Both the position numbers and the translations under genes were made by a program. A stretch of 64,000 nucleotides of DNA, from positions 38,074-102,073 of the forward strand of contig JBGPTF010000016.1 in the NCBI GenBank assembly GCA_041490445.1, given 5' to 3'. Of this stretch, positions 34,004-42,645 are shown piece by piece. Within the stretch, counting starts at the first letter, position 1; every line of letters begins with the position of its first letter. The notes below the pieces were generated by a model, which searched no databases, was not told the DNA's origin, and saw only the letters and a list, made by a program, of their open reading frames with translations. This stretch comes from JBGPTF01 sp041490445 (GTDB taxonomy: Bacteria > Acidobacteriota > Terriglobia > Acidiferrales > UBA7541).

Positions 34004-35530
34004 TCAACTCGCCGCCGTGGCGGCCTTGAAGCGTTCTTTGAACGTTTCCACCGCCTTCGTTGTCTCGGCGCGCAGGGCGTCGTCGAACGCTTTCTTCTCC
34101 CGCAGCGTTTCCAGCAGCCCGCTGTAGTTCGTTTCCAGGAACGGATAAAGTTCGCGCTCGAACCGCGCGCAATCTGCCGGGGCGATATCGTCGAGCAGGC
34201 CGTTCGTTCCGGCGAAAATGATCAGCACCTGTTTTTCCACCGCGAGCGGCTGAAACTGGCCCTGTTTCAGGATTTCGGTGAGCCGCTGGCCGCGATTGAG
34301 CTGGGCCAGGGTCACTTTGTCGAGGTCGGAACCAAACTGTGCGAAGGCCGCGAGCGCGCGGTACTGCGCCATGCCGAGGCGCAGCGTGCCTGCCACCTGG
34401 CGCATTGCCTTGATTTGCGCGTTGCCGCCGACGCGGCTGACGGAAATCCCGACGTTGATGGCGGGACGTATGCCGCTGTTGAACAAATCCGCTTCGAGGT
34501 AGATTTGCCCGTCGGTGATCGAAATTACGTTGGTAGGGATGTAGGCGGAGACGTCGCCGGCCTGCGTTTCGATGACGGGCAGGGCCGTCAGCGAGCCGCC
34601 GCCAAGCTCATCGCCCAGCTTTGACGCGCGCTCCAGCAGGCGCGAGTGCAGATAGAACACGTCGCCCGGGAAGGCTTCGCGTCCCGGCGGGCGGCGAAGC
34701 AGCAGCGAGATCTCGCGATAGGCCTGGGCGTGCTTCGAAAGGTCGTCGTAGAAACAAACGGCGTGGCGTTTCGTGTCGCGGAAATACTCACCCATCGCGC
34801 ACGCCGCGTAAGGCGCGATGTACTGCATTGTGGCCGGCTCGGCGGCCGAGGCAACGACGACGATCGTGTAATCCATCGCGCCGGCGTCGGTGAGCGCTTT
34901 CACCACCTGCGCCACTGTCGAGCGCTTCTGACCGATCGCGCAGTAGATGCAAATCATGTCCCCGCCCCGCTGGTTGATAATCGTGTCGAGGATGATCGTC
35001 GTCTTGCCTGTTTGCCGGTCGCCGATGATCAGTTCGCGCTGGCCTCGGCCGATCGGAATCATCGAGTCGATCGCCTTGATGCCGGTCTGCAGCGGCTCGC
35101 GCACCGGCTGGCGGTCCACCACGCCGGGCGCAAGGCGTTCGATCGGGCTGCGCTGCTCCGTGACGATCGGGCCTTTGTCGTCGAGCGGCTGGCCGAGCGG
35201 GTTCACCACGCGGCCGACCAGCGCTTCGCCCACGGGCACCGACATGATCTTGCCGGTGCGCTTGACGATGTCACCTTCCTTGATTTCCGCGTACTCGCCG
35301 AACAGCACGGTGCCGACCTGGTCTTCTTCGAGGTTCAGCGCAATGCCGGTGACGCCGTGAGGGAACTCCAGCATTTCTCCGGCCATCACTCGGTCGAGGC
35401 CGTGGATGCGCGCAATGCCGTCACCCACGGAGATCACCGCGCCGACTTCCTCGACAACCATCGTCTGCTGGTAATTCTCGATTTGTTCTCGAATGAGCTT
35501 CGAGATTTCGTCCGCTTTGATTTGCGCCAT
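34004..35530 (-). CDS. atpA: ATP synthase F1 alpha subunit
   Basis: A 508-residue nucleotide-binding subunit with Walker A GDRQTGKT (170-177), the conserved SISVGDGIARIHGL-like start (here AVISVGDGIARIHG), and the VGGNAQIKAMRQVAGTLRL signature (about 373-391). Length is normal. A GGAGCAGTCG sequence precedes the ATG, and atpH ends 17 bases upstream. Confidence 0.97.
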   Translation of the reverse strand: MAQIKADEISKLIREQIENYQQTMVVEEVGAVISVGDGIARIHGLDRVMAGEMLEFPHGVTGIALNLEEDQVGTVLFGEYAEIKEGDIVKRTGKIMSVPVGEALVGRVVNPLGQPLDDKGPIVTEQRSPIERLAPGVVDRQPVREPLQTGIKAIDSMIPIGRGQRELIIGDRQTGKTTIILDTIINQRGGDMICIYCAIGQKRSTVAQVVKALTDAGAMDYTIVVVASAAEPATMQYIAPYAACAMGEYFRDTKRHAVCFYDDLSKHAQAYREISLLLRRPPGREAFPGDVFYLHSRLLERASKLGDELGGGSLTALPVIETQAGDVSAYIPTNVISITDGQIYLEADLFNSGIRPAINVGISVSRVGGNAQIKAMRQVAGTLRLGMAQYRALAAFAQFGSDLDKVTLAQLNRGQRLTEILKQGQFQPLAVEKQVLIIFAGTNGLLDDIAPADCARFERELYPFLETNYSGLLETLREKKAFDDALRAETTKAVETFKERFKAATAAS

Positions 35531-35547
35531 CGACTGCTCCTGTGCTC

Positions 35548-36084
35548 CTATTCCGCTCCCAGACGCGCGCGCAGGCGGTTCAATTGTTCGCGCACGGACC
35601 CGTCGTAGATAGTGGATCCAATCCGTACCACTGCGCCGGCGATCAATCCGGCATCGGTGCTGTAGCGGGCTTCGATCTTCTTTCCCGTCAACCGCTCGAG
35701 CGCGCGCGTCAGCTCGGCCTTTTCCTGCACCGAAAGCTCCCGCGCCGCTGTCACTTCCGCCTCGGCAATGCCAAGCCGCGCATTCAATTCCGTTTCAAAT
35801 GCTTCCGCGATTTCTTCGAGTTCGTGAGTGCGGCGATGGTCCACGATCACGAAAAGAAAATTCCGCACCGCCGCGCTGAGCCCGAGCTGCTTGGTCAGCT
35901 TCTCGATCACCGCCTGTTTTGCCGATCGTGCAACGGCGGGCGTTTCGAGAAAATTCCGCAGCTCGGCCGAGCTGTTGAACAGATCCACAAAGCCCGAAAG
36001 CTCTTTCTTCACCGCCTCGCCGTGCTTCTGTTCGAGCGCCACATCGGCGAGGGCGGAGGCGTACCGTTGCGTCAGGACGCTCAA
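35548..36084 (-). CDS. atpH: ATP synthase F1 delta subunit
   Basis: A 178-residue delta subunit that joins F1 to the peripheral stalk. The N-terminal six-helix domain begins RYASALADVALEQ, and the C-terminal segment carries GAVVRIGSTIYDGSVREQLNRLR, both typical. The start appears to be TTG (36082-36084), overlapping the atpF stop codon by four bases, with an AAGGGGG ribosome site. An ATG-only caller would miss this start. Confidence 0.92.
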   Translation of the reverse strand: MSVLTQRYASALADVALEQKHGEAVKKELSGFVDLFNSSAELRNFLETPAVARSAKQAVIEKLTKQLGLSAAVRNFLFVIVDHRRTHELEEIAEAFETELNARLGIAEAEVTAARELSVQEKAELTRALERLTGKKIEARYSTDAGLIAGAVVRIGSTIYDGSVREQLNRLRARLGAE

Positions 36085-36659
36085 TTCGTTCCCCCTTCGA
36101 GCTGCGCCACGAAGCCGCGAAAGAGCGCCGCGTCCGCCGAGGGCGTGATTTCCTTGCGCAATTGGGCTTCGGCGCGCTCGATCGCCAGGCCCGCGCCCAG
36201 TGCCTGCAGCTCCAGCCGCGCCCCGCGCTCCGCCGCAAGAATCTCCGCATCGCCGGCGAGTGCGATCTTCTTGTCTTCTTCATGAGCCAGCGCTCGGATG
36301 CGCCCCGCGTCCGCCTGCGCATCGCGCCGCGCCGTCGCGCGCATCTCCGCAATTTCCTGTTCCAGGCCCGCAAGCCTTGTTTCGGCTTCCTTGCACCGCC
36401 GTTCGGCTTCTTCCCTGACGCGGGATGCTTCCGTAATCGCCGAGACGATGGTTTCCGCGCGGCCACGAAAAAAAGCGGGTGCCTTCTTCGCGATGAAATA
36501 CCCGCCGCCTCCGAAGACGACGATGAAATTCAGCCAGCGGAAAACCCGGCCAATCGTCGAATCGGCTGCCGAATCGCCGCCTTCAGCGGCAAGCAGTGGC
36601 GTCGCGGCAATCACGAGCAAAAATGCCGCAGGCACGATCCAGCGCAGGCGTCTCATCAT
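36081..36659 (-). CDS. atpF: ATP synthase Fo b-type subunit with an N-terminal signal-like segment
   Basis: A 192-residue peripheral-stalk subunit. Residues 5-25 are a hydrophobic stretch ending in LLAAEGG, which looks like a cleavable signal peptide. The true membrane anchor is at about 42-58, followed by a long charged helix (65-165) typical of b. The start overlaps the stop codon of the previous b-type gene by four bases. With its neighbour it would form a b/b' heterodimer. This two-gene arrangement is known from photosynthetic bacteria, alphaproteobacteria and several other phyla. Confidence 0.85.
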   Translation of the reverse strand: MMRRLRWIVPAAFLLVIAATPLLAAEGGDSAADSTIGRVFRWLNFIVVFGGGGYFIAKKAPAFFRGRAETIVSAITEASRVREEAERRCKEAETRLAGLEQEIAEMRATARRDAQADAGRIRALAHEEDKKIALAGDAEILAAERGARLELQALGAGLAIERAEAQLRKEITPSADAALFRGFVAQLEGGTN

Positions 36660-37123
36660 CGCCGCGCCCCCGATCGCGGCGCCGAGCCGCGCTCTAGGAT
36701 GCTGCGAACGATTTCTCCGGCCAGGGTGGGCGTTTGCTTCTCAAGCTCAGCGCGGGCAGCGGCCACCTCGCGGGCGATTCGTTCTTTCCCGGCGCGGACG
36801 CGTCCCTGCGCAGCAGCGCGCGCGGCGCGGACCATTTTGGCGCGCTCGTCGAGCACCGCTTGATGTTCTTTTTCCTGCTCGGCGTACAGCTCAGTGCGCG
36901 CCTTCCTCAGCGCTTCGTGGTAGGCGTCCAGTTTTTCCTGCGCGGCGGTCTGCGCGGCTGCGGCTTCGGCGCGAGCGCCTTCCACGCGCGCGCTGCGCTC
37001 GGCCAGCACTCGCTCAATGGGCTTAAAAAAGTTGGCGCGAAGGAAAAAGTAAAACAGAAAAACGAGAAGGACGGTGGGCACAGCTTCGAGAAACAACTCG
37101 CCGAGTTGGTGCAGAATATCCAT
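36656..37123 (-). CDS. atpF': ATP synthase Fo b-type subunit (b')
   Basis: A 155-residue subunit with an N-terminal membrane helix (about 10-30, very Phe-rich) and a continuous charged helix (35-140) rich in Ala, Arg and Glu. It is the first gene of the cluster. Which of the two tandem b-type genes is b and which is b' cannot be settled here. The ring and proton-channel genes atpE and atpB, normally just upstream, are absent. They must be elsewhere in the genome. Confidence 0.85.
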   Translation of the reverse strand: MDILHQLGELFLEAVPTVLLVFLFYFFLRANFFKPIERVLAERSARVEGARAEAAAAQTAAQEKLDAYHEALRKARTELYAEQEKEHQAVLDERAKMVRAARAAAQGRVRAGKERIAREVAAARAELEKQTPTLAGEIVRSILERGSAPRSGARR

Positions 37124-37225
37124 CGCGCGCGGGTCGGTTCGTTGCGGTTGCCCTCTCTGGTTTCCTCGGATGAGGTGCGAGATACGCTTGTCCGGTCAGT
37201 TCCGCCGGACAAAATAAAGCTGGAA

Positions 37226-37254
37226 ATTATCGCATCCACCCGCGGCCCCGTCAA
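37226..37254 (-). promoter_or_regulatory. Promoter of the atp operon
   Basis: Read on the minus strand: TTGACG (37254-37249), 17 bases, GATAAT (37231-37226). The first ATG of the operon is about 100 bases downstream. The gap 37124-37460 holds no other gene. On the plus strand TGCTATTCT (37421-37429) could be an extended -10 box for the acyl-CoA dehydrogenase gene. Confidence 0.65.
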
Positions 37255-37460
37255 CCGCGCCCTGCGAGCCAGTGACGCATTATTTGGCGCTATTCACAAC
37301 CAAAAAATCCGCGAGCTTGGCCAGGCAATGGGACATTTGGCTCCCTAACAGCAGCGACGGAGAGCCCAACCGTTCCCCGGACGGGAGATGAGGCAACAGC
37401 TTTCCGCTCCCTTGTGACGGTGCTATTCTAGGGCGCTTCTTCGACCCGTAAGGAGACGAC

Positions 37461-38633
37461 ATGCCTGCGTTTGGCGGAGTCGATTTCATCGACTTCGATT
37501 CCTTGCTCTCCGACGAAGAAAAGCTGGCGCGGCAGACCGCGCGGAAATACGTGGACGATGAGGTGCTGCCGATCATCGAGCAGCACAACCGCGAAGGCAA
37601 ATTCCCGATGCAGCTCGTCCCGCAGCTCGGCGATTTGGGCTTTTTCGGCGCAAACCTGACCGGCTACGGCTGTGCGGGTATTTCGAACGTGGAATACGGC
37701 CTGGTGACGCAGGAGCTCGAGCGCGGCGATTCGGGCTTGCGCAGTTTCGTCTCGGTGCAGTCGGCGCTGGTGATGTATCCCATTCACACCTATGGCAGCG
37801 AGGCGCAAAAGAACAAGTGGCTGCCGCTGCTCCAGCAAGGCAAGGCAATCGGCTGCTTCGGGCTGACGGAGCCGCAGTTCGGCTCGAATCCCGGCGGGAT
37901 GTTGGCGCGCGCTACGCGCAAGGGTGACTCCTACATTCTGAACGGCGAAAAGATGTGGATCACGAACGGCTCGATTGCCGATGTGGCCGTCGTGTGGGCA
38001 AAAACGGAAGATGGCGTGGTCCGCGGCTTCCTGGTGGAAAAGGGCACGCCGGGCTTCAAGGCGTGGGACGTCCACGGAAAATGGTCGCTGCGCGCTTCGA
38101 TTACATCCGGGCTGGCGATGACGGACTGCAAAATCGCGGCCACAACTCTTTTGCCCGGCGTCCAGGGGCTGAAGGGGCCGCTCTCGTGCCTCAACCAGGC
38201 GCGCTACGGCATCGGCTGGGGCGCGATCGGCGCGGCGATGGCGTGTTACGACACCGCGCTGCGCTATGCGAAACAGCGGAAGCAATTCGCCGACAAGCCG
38301 ATTGCCGCGCATCAACTGGTCCAGGAAAAGCTGGTCTGGATGATCAGCGAGATCACCAAGGCGCAGTTGCTCGCGCTGCAGGTAGGGCGCCTGAAGGACA
38401 AGGGCCGCGTGGACCACACGCACATTTCCCTGCTGAAGATGAACAACGTGTGGATGGCGCTCGAGACGGCGCGCAAGGCGCGCGACATCCTCGGCGCCAA
38501 CGGCATCGTGGACGATTACTGCATCATGCGCCACATGAACAACCTCGAATCGGTGATCACTTACGAAGGGACGCACGACATCCACAAGCTGATCATCGGT
38601 GAGAAGATTACCGGGATTGCGGCCTTCCAATGA
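37461..38633 (+). CDS. Acyl-CoA dehydrogenase, glutaryl-CoA dehydrogenase-like
   Basis: A 390-residue FAD-dependent acyl-CoA dehydrogenase. Signatures include CFGLTEPQFGSNPGGM (about 132-147), the WITNG strand, RYGIGWGAIGAA, and ITYEGTHDIHKLIIG near the C terminus, where the Glu is the catalytic base. The position of this Glu and the GLTEP form point to the glutaryl-CoA dehydrogenase branch (lysine/tryptophan breakdown), though other acyl-CoA substrates are possible. AAGGAG precedes the ATG. The next gene starts inside its stop codon (four-base overlap), so the two are one operon. Confidence 0.88.
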   Translation: MPAFGGVDFIDFDSLLSDEEKLARQTARKYVDDEVLPIIEQHNREGKFPMQLVPQLGDLGFFGANLTGYGCAGISNVEYGLVTQELERGDSGLRSFVSVQSALVMYPIHTYGSEAQKNKWLPLLQQGKAIGCFGLTEPQFGSNPGGMLARATRKGDSYILNGEKMWITNGSIADVAVVWAKTEDGVVRGFLVEKGTPGFKAWDVHGKWSLRASITSGLAMTDCKIAATTLLPGVQGLKGPLSCLNQARYGIGWGAIGAAMACYDTALRYAKQRKQFADKPIAAHQLVQEKLVWMISEITKAQLLALQVGRLKDKGRVDHTHISLLKMNNVWMALETARKARDILGANGIVDDYCIMRHMNNLESVITYEGTHDIHKLIIGEKITGIAAFQ

Positions 38634-39883
38634 GAATCCTCCGTCACTGCGCTTCCCTGCTCTGTATTTGCGCCGCGCTGGTGTTTTCACTGCCGTCGTC
38701 CGCGCGCGCGGCGAGCGAATATCACGAGAAGCCGAAGGTCCGTGCACTCACCGCGTTCGTCCGCCTCGACCGCGCCAACTATCATGCGCAGATCGCAGAC
38801 GCCCTCGCGGTTCTGCACAAGCTGAAAACCGCCTTGGAGAAGGCAGGCTACGAAGTCCAGACGATTCGCATCACCACCCAGCCGTTCCCGGAATACACCC
38901 GCGGGCTGTCGCCGGAAGAAACCATCGCGTTCTTCCGCGAATACAACGCGCTCGCCGTAAAAGAAGGCTTCGACGCATCGATTGGTCCGGCGATGCTGCG
39001 CGATAGCGACGACCCGCGCGAAGCGGAGTTGGCGGCAAAGATCATCGCGGCCACGACAACGCTCGAATCCTCCGTCGTCGTGGCGGGCGAAGACGGCATC
39101 CACTGGAAAGCCGTGCGTGCCGCCGCGCGAGCCGTGAAGTATCTTGAAGAGCACACCGTGCACAGCCAGGGGAATTTCAATTTCGCCTCCACGGCGCTCG
39201 TGCCTCCGGGCACCCCGTTCTATCCCGCCTCCTACACCGCAACCGAACACCAGTTCGCCATCGGCTTGCAATCGGCAAACGTGGTGGGGGAAGCTCTGCG
39301 CTCGACGCACGACCCGGCCGCGGCGCAAAAAGCGATCGAAGACGCGCTGGGCTCGCACGCCCGCGCCATCGAAGCAGTCGCGCGGCGGATGGCGCAGGAA
39401 ACGGGCTGGACCTACCACGGAATCGATCTTTCGCCGGCCCCCATCGGGGATGTCTCGATCGGCGCCGCAATGGAAGGTTTCACCGGCGTGCGCGTGGGCT
39501 CGAGCGGTACACTGTCCGCCGCAGCGCTGATCACCCGCGCTTTGCGCGCGATTCCGGTGCGGCGCATCGGCTATTCCGGTCTGATGCTTCCTGTGCTCGA
39601 GGATTCCGTGCTCGCGAAGCGCTGGAGCGAAGGCGCGCTCTCCCTTGATTCCCTGCTGGCCTATTCCGCGGTGTGCGGGACGGGAATCGACGTGGCGCCG
39701 CTCCCGGGCGAGATTTCCGAAGCGCAGCTCGCGCGAATCATCGGTGACATGGCCTCGCTCGCCGTGAAATGGCACAAGCCGCTTTCAGCACGCCTGTTGC
39801 CGGTGGCCGGTAAAAAAGCCGGCGACCGCACGGAATTCAACGATCCCTTCCTGGTGAACACGACCTTGCAGCCTCTTCCCTAG
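38630..39883 (+). CDS. DUF711 family protein with a signal peptide
   Basis: A 417-residue protein. Residues 1-28 form a clear signal peptide with a Cys-containing hydrophobic core and an ARAA cleavage site. The mature part matches DUF711 (UPF0210-type), which shares its fold with ACT-linked and formate-lyase-like proteins of unknown function. Markers are VRALTAFVRLD, VGEALRSTHDP, GIDLSPAPIGD and YSAVCGTGIDVAPLPG. Most DUF711 proteins I recall are cytosolic, so export is unusual. It overlaps the acyl-CoA dehydrogenase by four bases. Confidence 0.8.
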   Translation: MRILRHCASLLCICAALVFSLPSSARAASEYHEKPKVRALTAFVRLDRANYHAQIADALAVLHKLKTALEKAGYEVQTIRITTQPFPEYTRGLSPEETIAFFREYNALAVKEGFDASIGPAMLRDSDDPREAELAAKIIAATTTLESSVVVAGEDGIHWKAVRAAARAVKYLEEHTVHSQGNFNFASTALVPPGTPFYPASYTATEHQFAIGLQSANVVGEALRSTHDPAAAQKAIEDALGSHARAIEAVARRMAQETGWTYHGIDLSPAPIGDVSIGAAMEGFTGVRVGSSGTLSAAALITRALRAIPVRRIGYSGLMLPVLEDSVLAKRWSEGALSLDSLLAYSAVCGTGIDVAPLPGEISEAQLARIIGDMASLAVKWHKPLSARLLPVAGKKAGDRTEFNDPFLVNTTLQPLP

Positions 39884-39889
39884 AGACGC

Positions 39890-39919
39890 TTGGTAGTTCA
39901 GGCAGGATTTGACTATCAT
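39890..39919 (+). promoter_or_regulatory. Candidate promoter of glpX
   Basis: TTGGTA (39890-39895), 18 bases, TATCAT (39914-39919), just after the DUF711 stop codon and about 70 bases before the glpX start. Confidence 0.4.
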
Positions 39920-39995
39920 AGGCGCTGGCCGCTCGCTGGCGCCCCACGAGGAACGGCCCGAATCCAGCAGTGATTCCCGAACCGTAGGAGCGAAC

Positions 39996-40982
39996 GTGGA
40001 GAACACACTCAGCCTTGAATTCTTGCGCGTCGTCGAACTGGCAGCCATCGCCGCCGCGCGCACCATGGGCCTTGGCGACCGCCACAAGGCCGATGAAGCC
40101 GCTGTCGAGGCGATGCGCAAGGCGATGGACACCGTCGGGATGGACGGTACGATCGTCATCGGCGAAGGGGAGCGCGACGAAGCCCCGATGCTTTTCATCG
40201 GGGAAAAGGTTGGCAAGGCTCTCCACGATAAGAGTCACTCTTTCCCGGCAGTCGATATCGCCGTGGACCCTCTCGAAGGCACCAACCTGTGCGCCACCGG
40301 CGCGCCGAACTCCATCGCCGTGCTCGCCGCGAGCGAACGAGGCGGGCTCCTTCATGCGCCCGACCTCTATATGGAGAAAATCGTCGTCGGGCCGACCTGC
40401 AAGGGCGCCGTGGAATTGGACGCGCCGGTAGCGGAAAACCTCCGGGCAATTGCAAAGCGGCTGGATCGCGACGTCGAGGATCTTGTCGTCATTGTGCTCG
40501 ACCGCCCTCGCCACGAAAAACTGATCAATGACATTCGCGCCACTGGCGCGCGCATCCGCCTGATCGGTGATGGCGACCTTTCCGCGGGCATTTCCGCGGC
40601 AGTGGTCGGCGCGGGCGTTCACGCCGTGATGGGCACCGGCGGCGCGCCGGAAGGCGTGCTGACGGCGGCGGCGCTGCGCTGCCTCAACGGGCAAATTCTG
40701 GCGCGGCTGGTGGTCTCCAAGCCCGAACACCAGGAACGCCTCGCGCAGATGGGCGTCAAGGATCCCAAGAAGATTTACGACACCGAAGAGCTGGCACCGG
40801 GGAAGAAAATCATTTTTGCATGCACCGGCGTGACCGAGGGCGGCATCCTCCGCGGTGTGCGCTTTTTCGGCGAAGGCATCCGCACGCACTCTCTGATCCT
40901 CACGCTTGACCAGCGCCAGGTGCGATTCATTGATACGGTCCATCTGGAGAAGCGGCCGGATGTGAAGGTCCGCTTCGCTTGA
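39996..40982 (+). CDS. glpX: Class II fructose-1,6-bisphosphatase
   Basis: A 328-residue GlpX, which makes fructose-6-phosphate in gluconeogenesis. The metal-binding pattern DPLEGTNLCATG (about 88-99), the early GMDGTIVIGEGERDEAPM stretch and the VGAGVHAVMGTGGAPEG loop are all diagnostic. The start is GTG at 39996, seven bases after TAGGAG, giving the normal length. A longer frame to 39909 adds 29 unrelated residues. A distinct promoter suggests independent transcription. Confidence 0.92.
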   Translation: MENTLSLEFLRVVELAAIAAARTMGLGDRHKADEAAVEAMRKAMDTVGMDGTIVIGEGERDEAPMLFIGEKVGKALHDKSHSFPAVDIAVDPLEGTNLCATGAPNSIAVLAASERGGLLHAPDLYMEKIVVGPTCKGAVELDAPVAENLRAIAKRLDRDVEDLVVIVLDRPRHEKLINDIRATGARIRLIGDGDLSAGISAAVVGAGVHAVMGTGGAPEGVLTAAALRCLNGQILARLVVSKPEHQERLAQMGVKDPKKIYDTEELAPGKKIIFACTGVTEGGILRGVRFFGEGIRTHSLILTLDQRQVRFIDTVHLEKRPDVKVRFA

Positions 40983-41059
40983 CGCGGGCGAAAGCTCGGT
41001 CGCGAAACTTTTGACGTTTCACGAGCGTATGTTGAATAGGACAGCCTGAGGGGGTGTCT

Positions 41060-41635
41060 ATGGCCACAGGTCCGACCGCAAATCCAACACCCGCTTCTCC
41101 TCCCCCACGCAACAACGCCGTCTGGTGGATCCTGGGGATTCTGGGAGGCGGGTTGGTTGTACTGCTCTGCTTCGGTGTGATGTTCGGGACTTACGTCGCG
41201 CGCCGGATACACGTCTCCGAAGCCGGCAAGAAAGTTGAGATCAGCACTCCGGTTGGATCGCTCCAGGTGAACCCGGGGCCTTCGCGCGAGACGGGCCTGC
41301 CGGTCTATCCCGGCGCCACCGCTGACAGTTCAGAAGGCGCAAACGTCGAATTCGCGCCCGCAGTAGGTGAACGGGTCGGCGTCGCTGCGGCAAAGTACTT
41401 CAGTTCGGATTCCCTGGAAAAGGTTTCGGACTGGTACGCGGAGCGTCTCGGCTCCGAATTCACGCGGGAAAAGCCGGGCCGAAGGATTCACCGGATCCAG
41501 GGCGTCAATGCCGGCAACGCGGATGTTGCCTTTATATCCGACAACGGGGAGCAGATGCGCATTGTCGCGCTGAAACGGAAAGACGATGGGGTCGAGGTCT
41601 CCCTCGCCCGAGTCGGCAAGCAGGAAGCCCAGTAG
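41060..41635 (+). CDS. Membrane-anchored protein of unknown function
   Basis: A 191-residue protein. A Pro/Thr/Ser-rich cytoplasmic N terminus (1-18) is followed by one membrane helix (about 21-45) and an exported domain. The domain contains GLPVYPGATADSSEG (about 78-92), a pattern I associate with a small family of exported acidobacterial and deltaproteobacterial proteins of unknown role. A helix with SSDSLEKVSDWYAERLG follows. GAGGGGG stands before the ATG at 41060, which decides against the GTG at 41054. No partner gene. Confidence 0.65.
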   Translation: MATGPTANPTPASPPPRNNAVWWILGILGGGLVVLLCFGVMFGTYVARRIHVSEAGKKVEISTPVGSLQVNPGPSRETGLPVYPGATADSSEGANVEFAPAVGERVGVAAAKYFSSDSLEKVSDWYAERLGSEFTREKPGRRIHRIQGVNAGNADVAFISDNGEQMRIVALKRKDDGVEVSLARVGKQEAQ

Positions 41636-41676
41636 GTTCCAGCCAGGATTCGCCAGGTAGATCCGAACAAAACGAA

Positions 41677-41720
41677 GCGACCCGCGCCACCGCGCAGCTT
41701 GCGGGGGGGCATCGGGTCGC
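41677..41720. terminator. Possible bidirectional hairpin between convergent genes
   Basis: An 8-bp stem GCGACCCG/CGGGTCGC (41677-41684 with 41713-41720) with a long GC-rich interior and no good T-run. Confidence 0.3.
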
Positions 41721-41742
41721 CTCTTACGCTCGCTTGTGTGCC

Positions 41743-42387
41743 TCAGCGGTGCGCGGCGGCAGGAGAATGCGCCGGACGCCCACGCGGCACCTCTGGCAGG
41801 CGGGCCGGGGTCGGCGGCGCATGCCGTATCGTGCCGTTGCTGCTGACGTGCTCGCTGATCGCCTGGAGCCTCTTCAGAATGGACTGCCACTGCGCCCAGT
41901 CGAGCTGCCGCAGGAATGGCCGTAGTCCCTGGATGAACGGATCCTCCAGCACGGTCTCCCCGTTCGTCTCCGGAATGAAGAAGCGGTTCAGGCCGACACC
42001 GAGCGCCTCGGCAATCTTTTCCAGCGTGCCGAGGCTGGGTGTCATCTGGCCGCTTTCGATCCGCGACAAATACGAGCGGGAAACGCGCGAACGTGCCTGG
42101 AGCTGGCTCTGCGTCATGCTCCGCGACTCGCGCAACTGGCGAATCCGCTGACCGATGTTCTCCACCGTCTCCCGGTTCGGCCAGCTTTCGAACAGCTGCC
42201 GGTCGTCCCCCGGAAGGTCCTGTGGAGAAGGCGTGGGGATGACGAACGTCACCCTCGGCGGTAATAACCGCAGACAGCGGCGGCAGTTATCCGTCCGAGT
42301 CCGATACTGCACCAGCCCGCAGACCTGACAACGGACTACTTCACGGTCCAATTCTTCTTGCGTAGAAATACTCATTTTTTCCGCCAC
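41743..42387 (-). CDS. XRE-family transcriptional regulator with an N-terminal zinc ribbon
   Basis: A 214-residue regulator. Two Cys-x2-Cys pairs (Cys20/23 and Cys35/38) form a probable zinc ribbon. An XRE helix-turn-helix follows (about 78-138) with the typical MTQSQLQARSRVSRSYLSRIESG recognition unit at 91-113. The C-terminal 70 residues are helical and then Pro/Ala/Arg-rich. GTG at 42387 is preferred to ATG at 42375 because AGGAG stands five bases before it. The gene has its own promoter with an inverted repeat at the -35 box, so self-regulation is plausible. Confidence 0.8.
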   Translation of the reverse strand: MAEKMSISTQEELDREVVRCQVCGLVQYRTRTDNCRRCLRLLPPRVTFVIPTPSPQDLPGDDRQLFESWPNRETVENIGQRIRQLRESRSMTQSQLQARSRVSRSYLSRIESGQMTPSLGTLEKIAEALGVGLNRFFIPETNGETVLEDPFIQGLRPFLRQLDWAQWQSILKRLQAISEHVSSNGTIRHAPPTPARLPEVPRGRPAHSPAAAHR

Positions 42388-42466
42388 CGGCTCTCCTAAA
42401 CTGTTCCGGTGCTGCGAAGGGGAGGAACGTCAAATCAAGGGGAAGGCAGGAACTGGCGCGCGAGCC

Positions 42467-42495
42467 ATTCTCCATAGCGGCCTACCCCGAGTCAA
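42467..42495 (-). promoter_or_regulatory. Promoter of the XRE regulator
   Basis: Read on the minus strand: TTGACT (42495-42490), 17 bases, GAGAAT (42472-42467), about 80 bases before the GTG start. Confidence 0.5.
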
Positions 42496-42510
42496 GCACT
42501 TTTTGACTCG
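42488..42510. promoter_or_regulatory. Inverted repeat overlapping the XRE promoter, possible operator
   Basis: CGAGTCAA (42488-42495) and TTGACTCG (42503-42510) form a perfect 8-bp inverted repeat with a 7-nt spacer. One arm contains the -35 box of the XRE gene and the other contains a TTGACT on the plus strand, toward the HD-domain gene. The length suits an XRE dimer site. Confidence 0.4.
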
Positions 42511-42645
42511 TGGACAAGAATTGTTGGCCGAGTGCCGTGAAGCGCCCGTCGCAGCCTGCCTGCGGAATCGTGCAGGCCAATTCGGGCGGCGCCACAAAAG
42601 GGTTTCTGCGCTACTCTACTGGCTCTTGCACGCGGAGGGAGAGGG

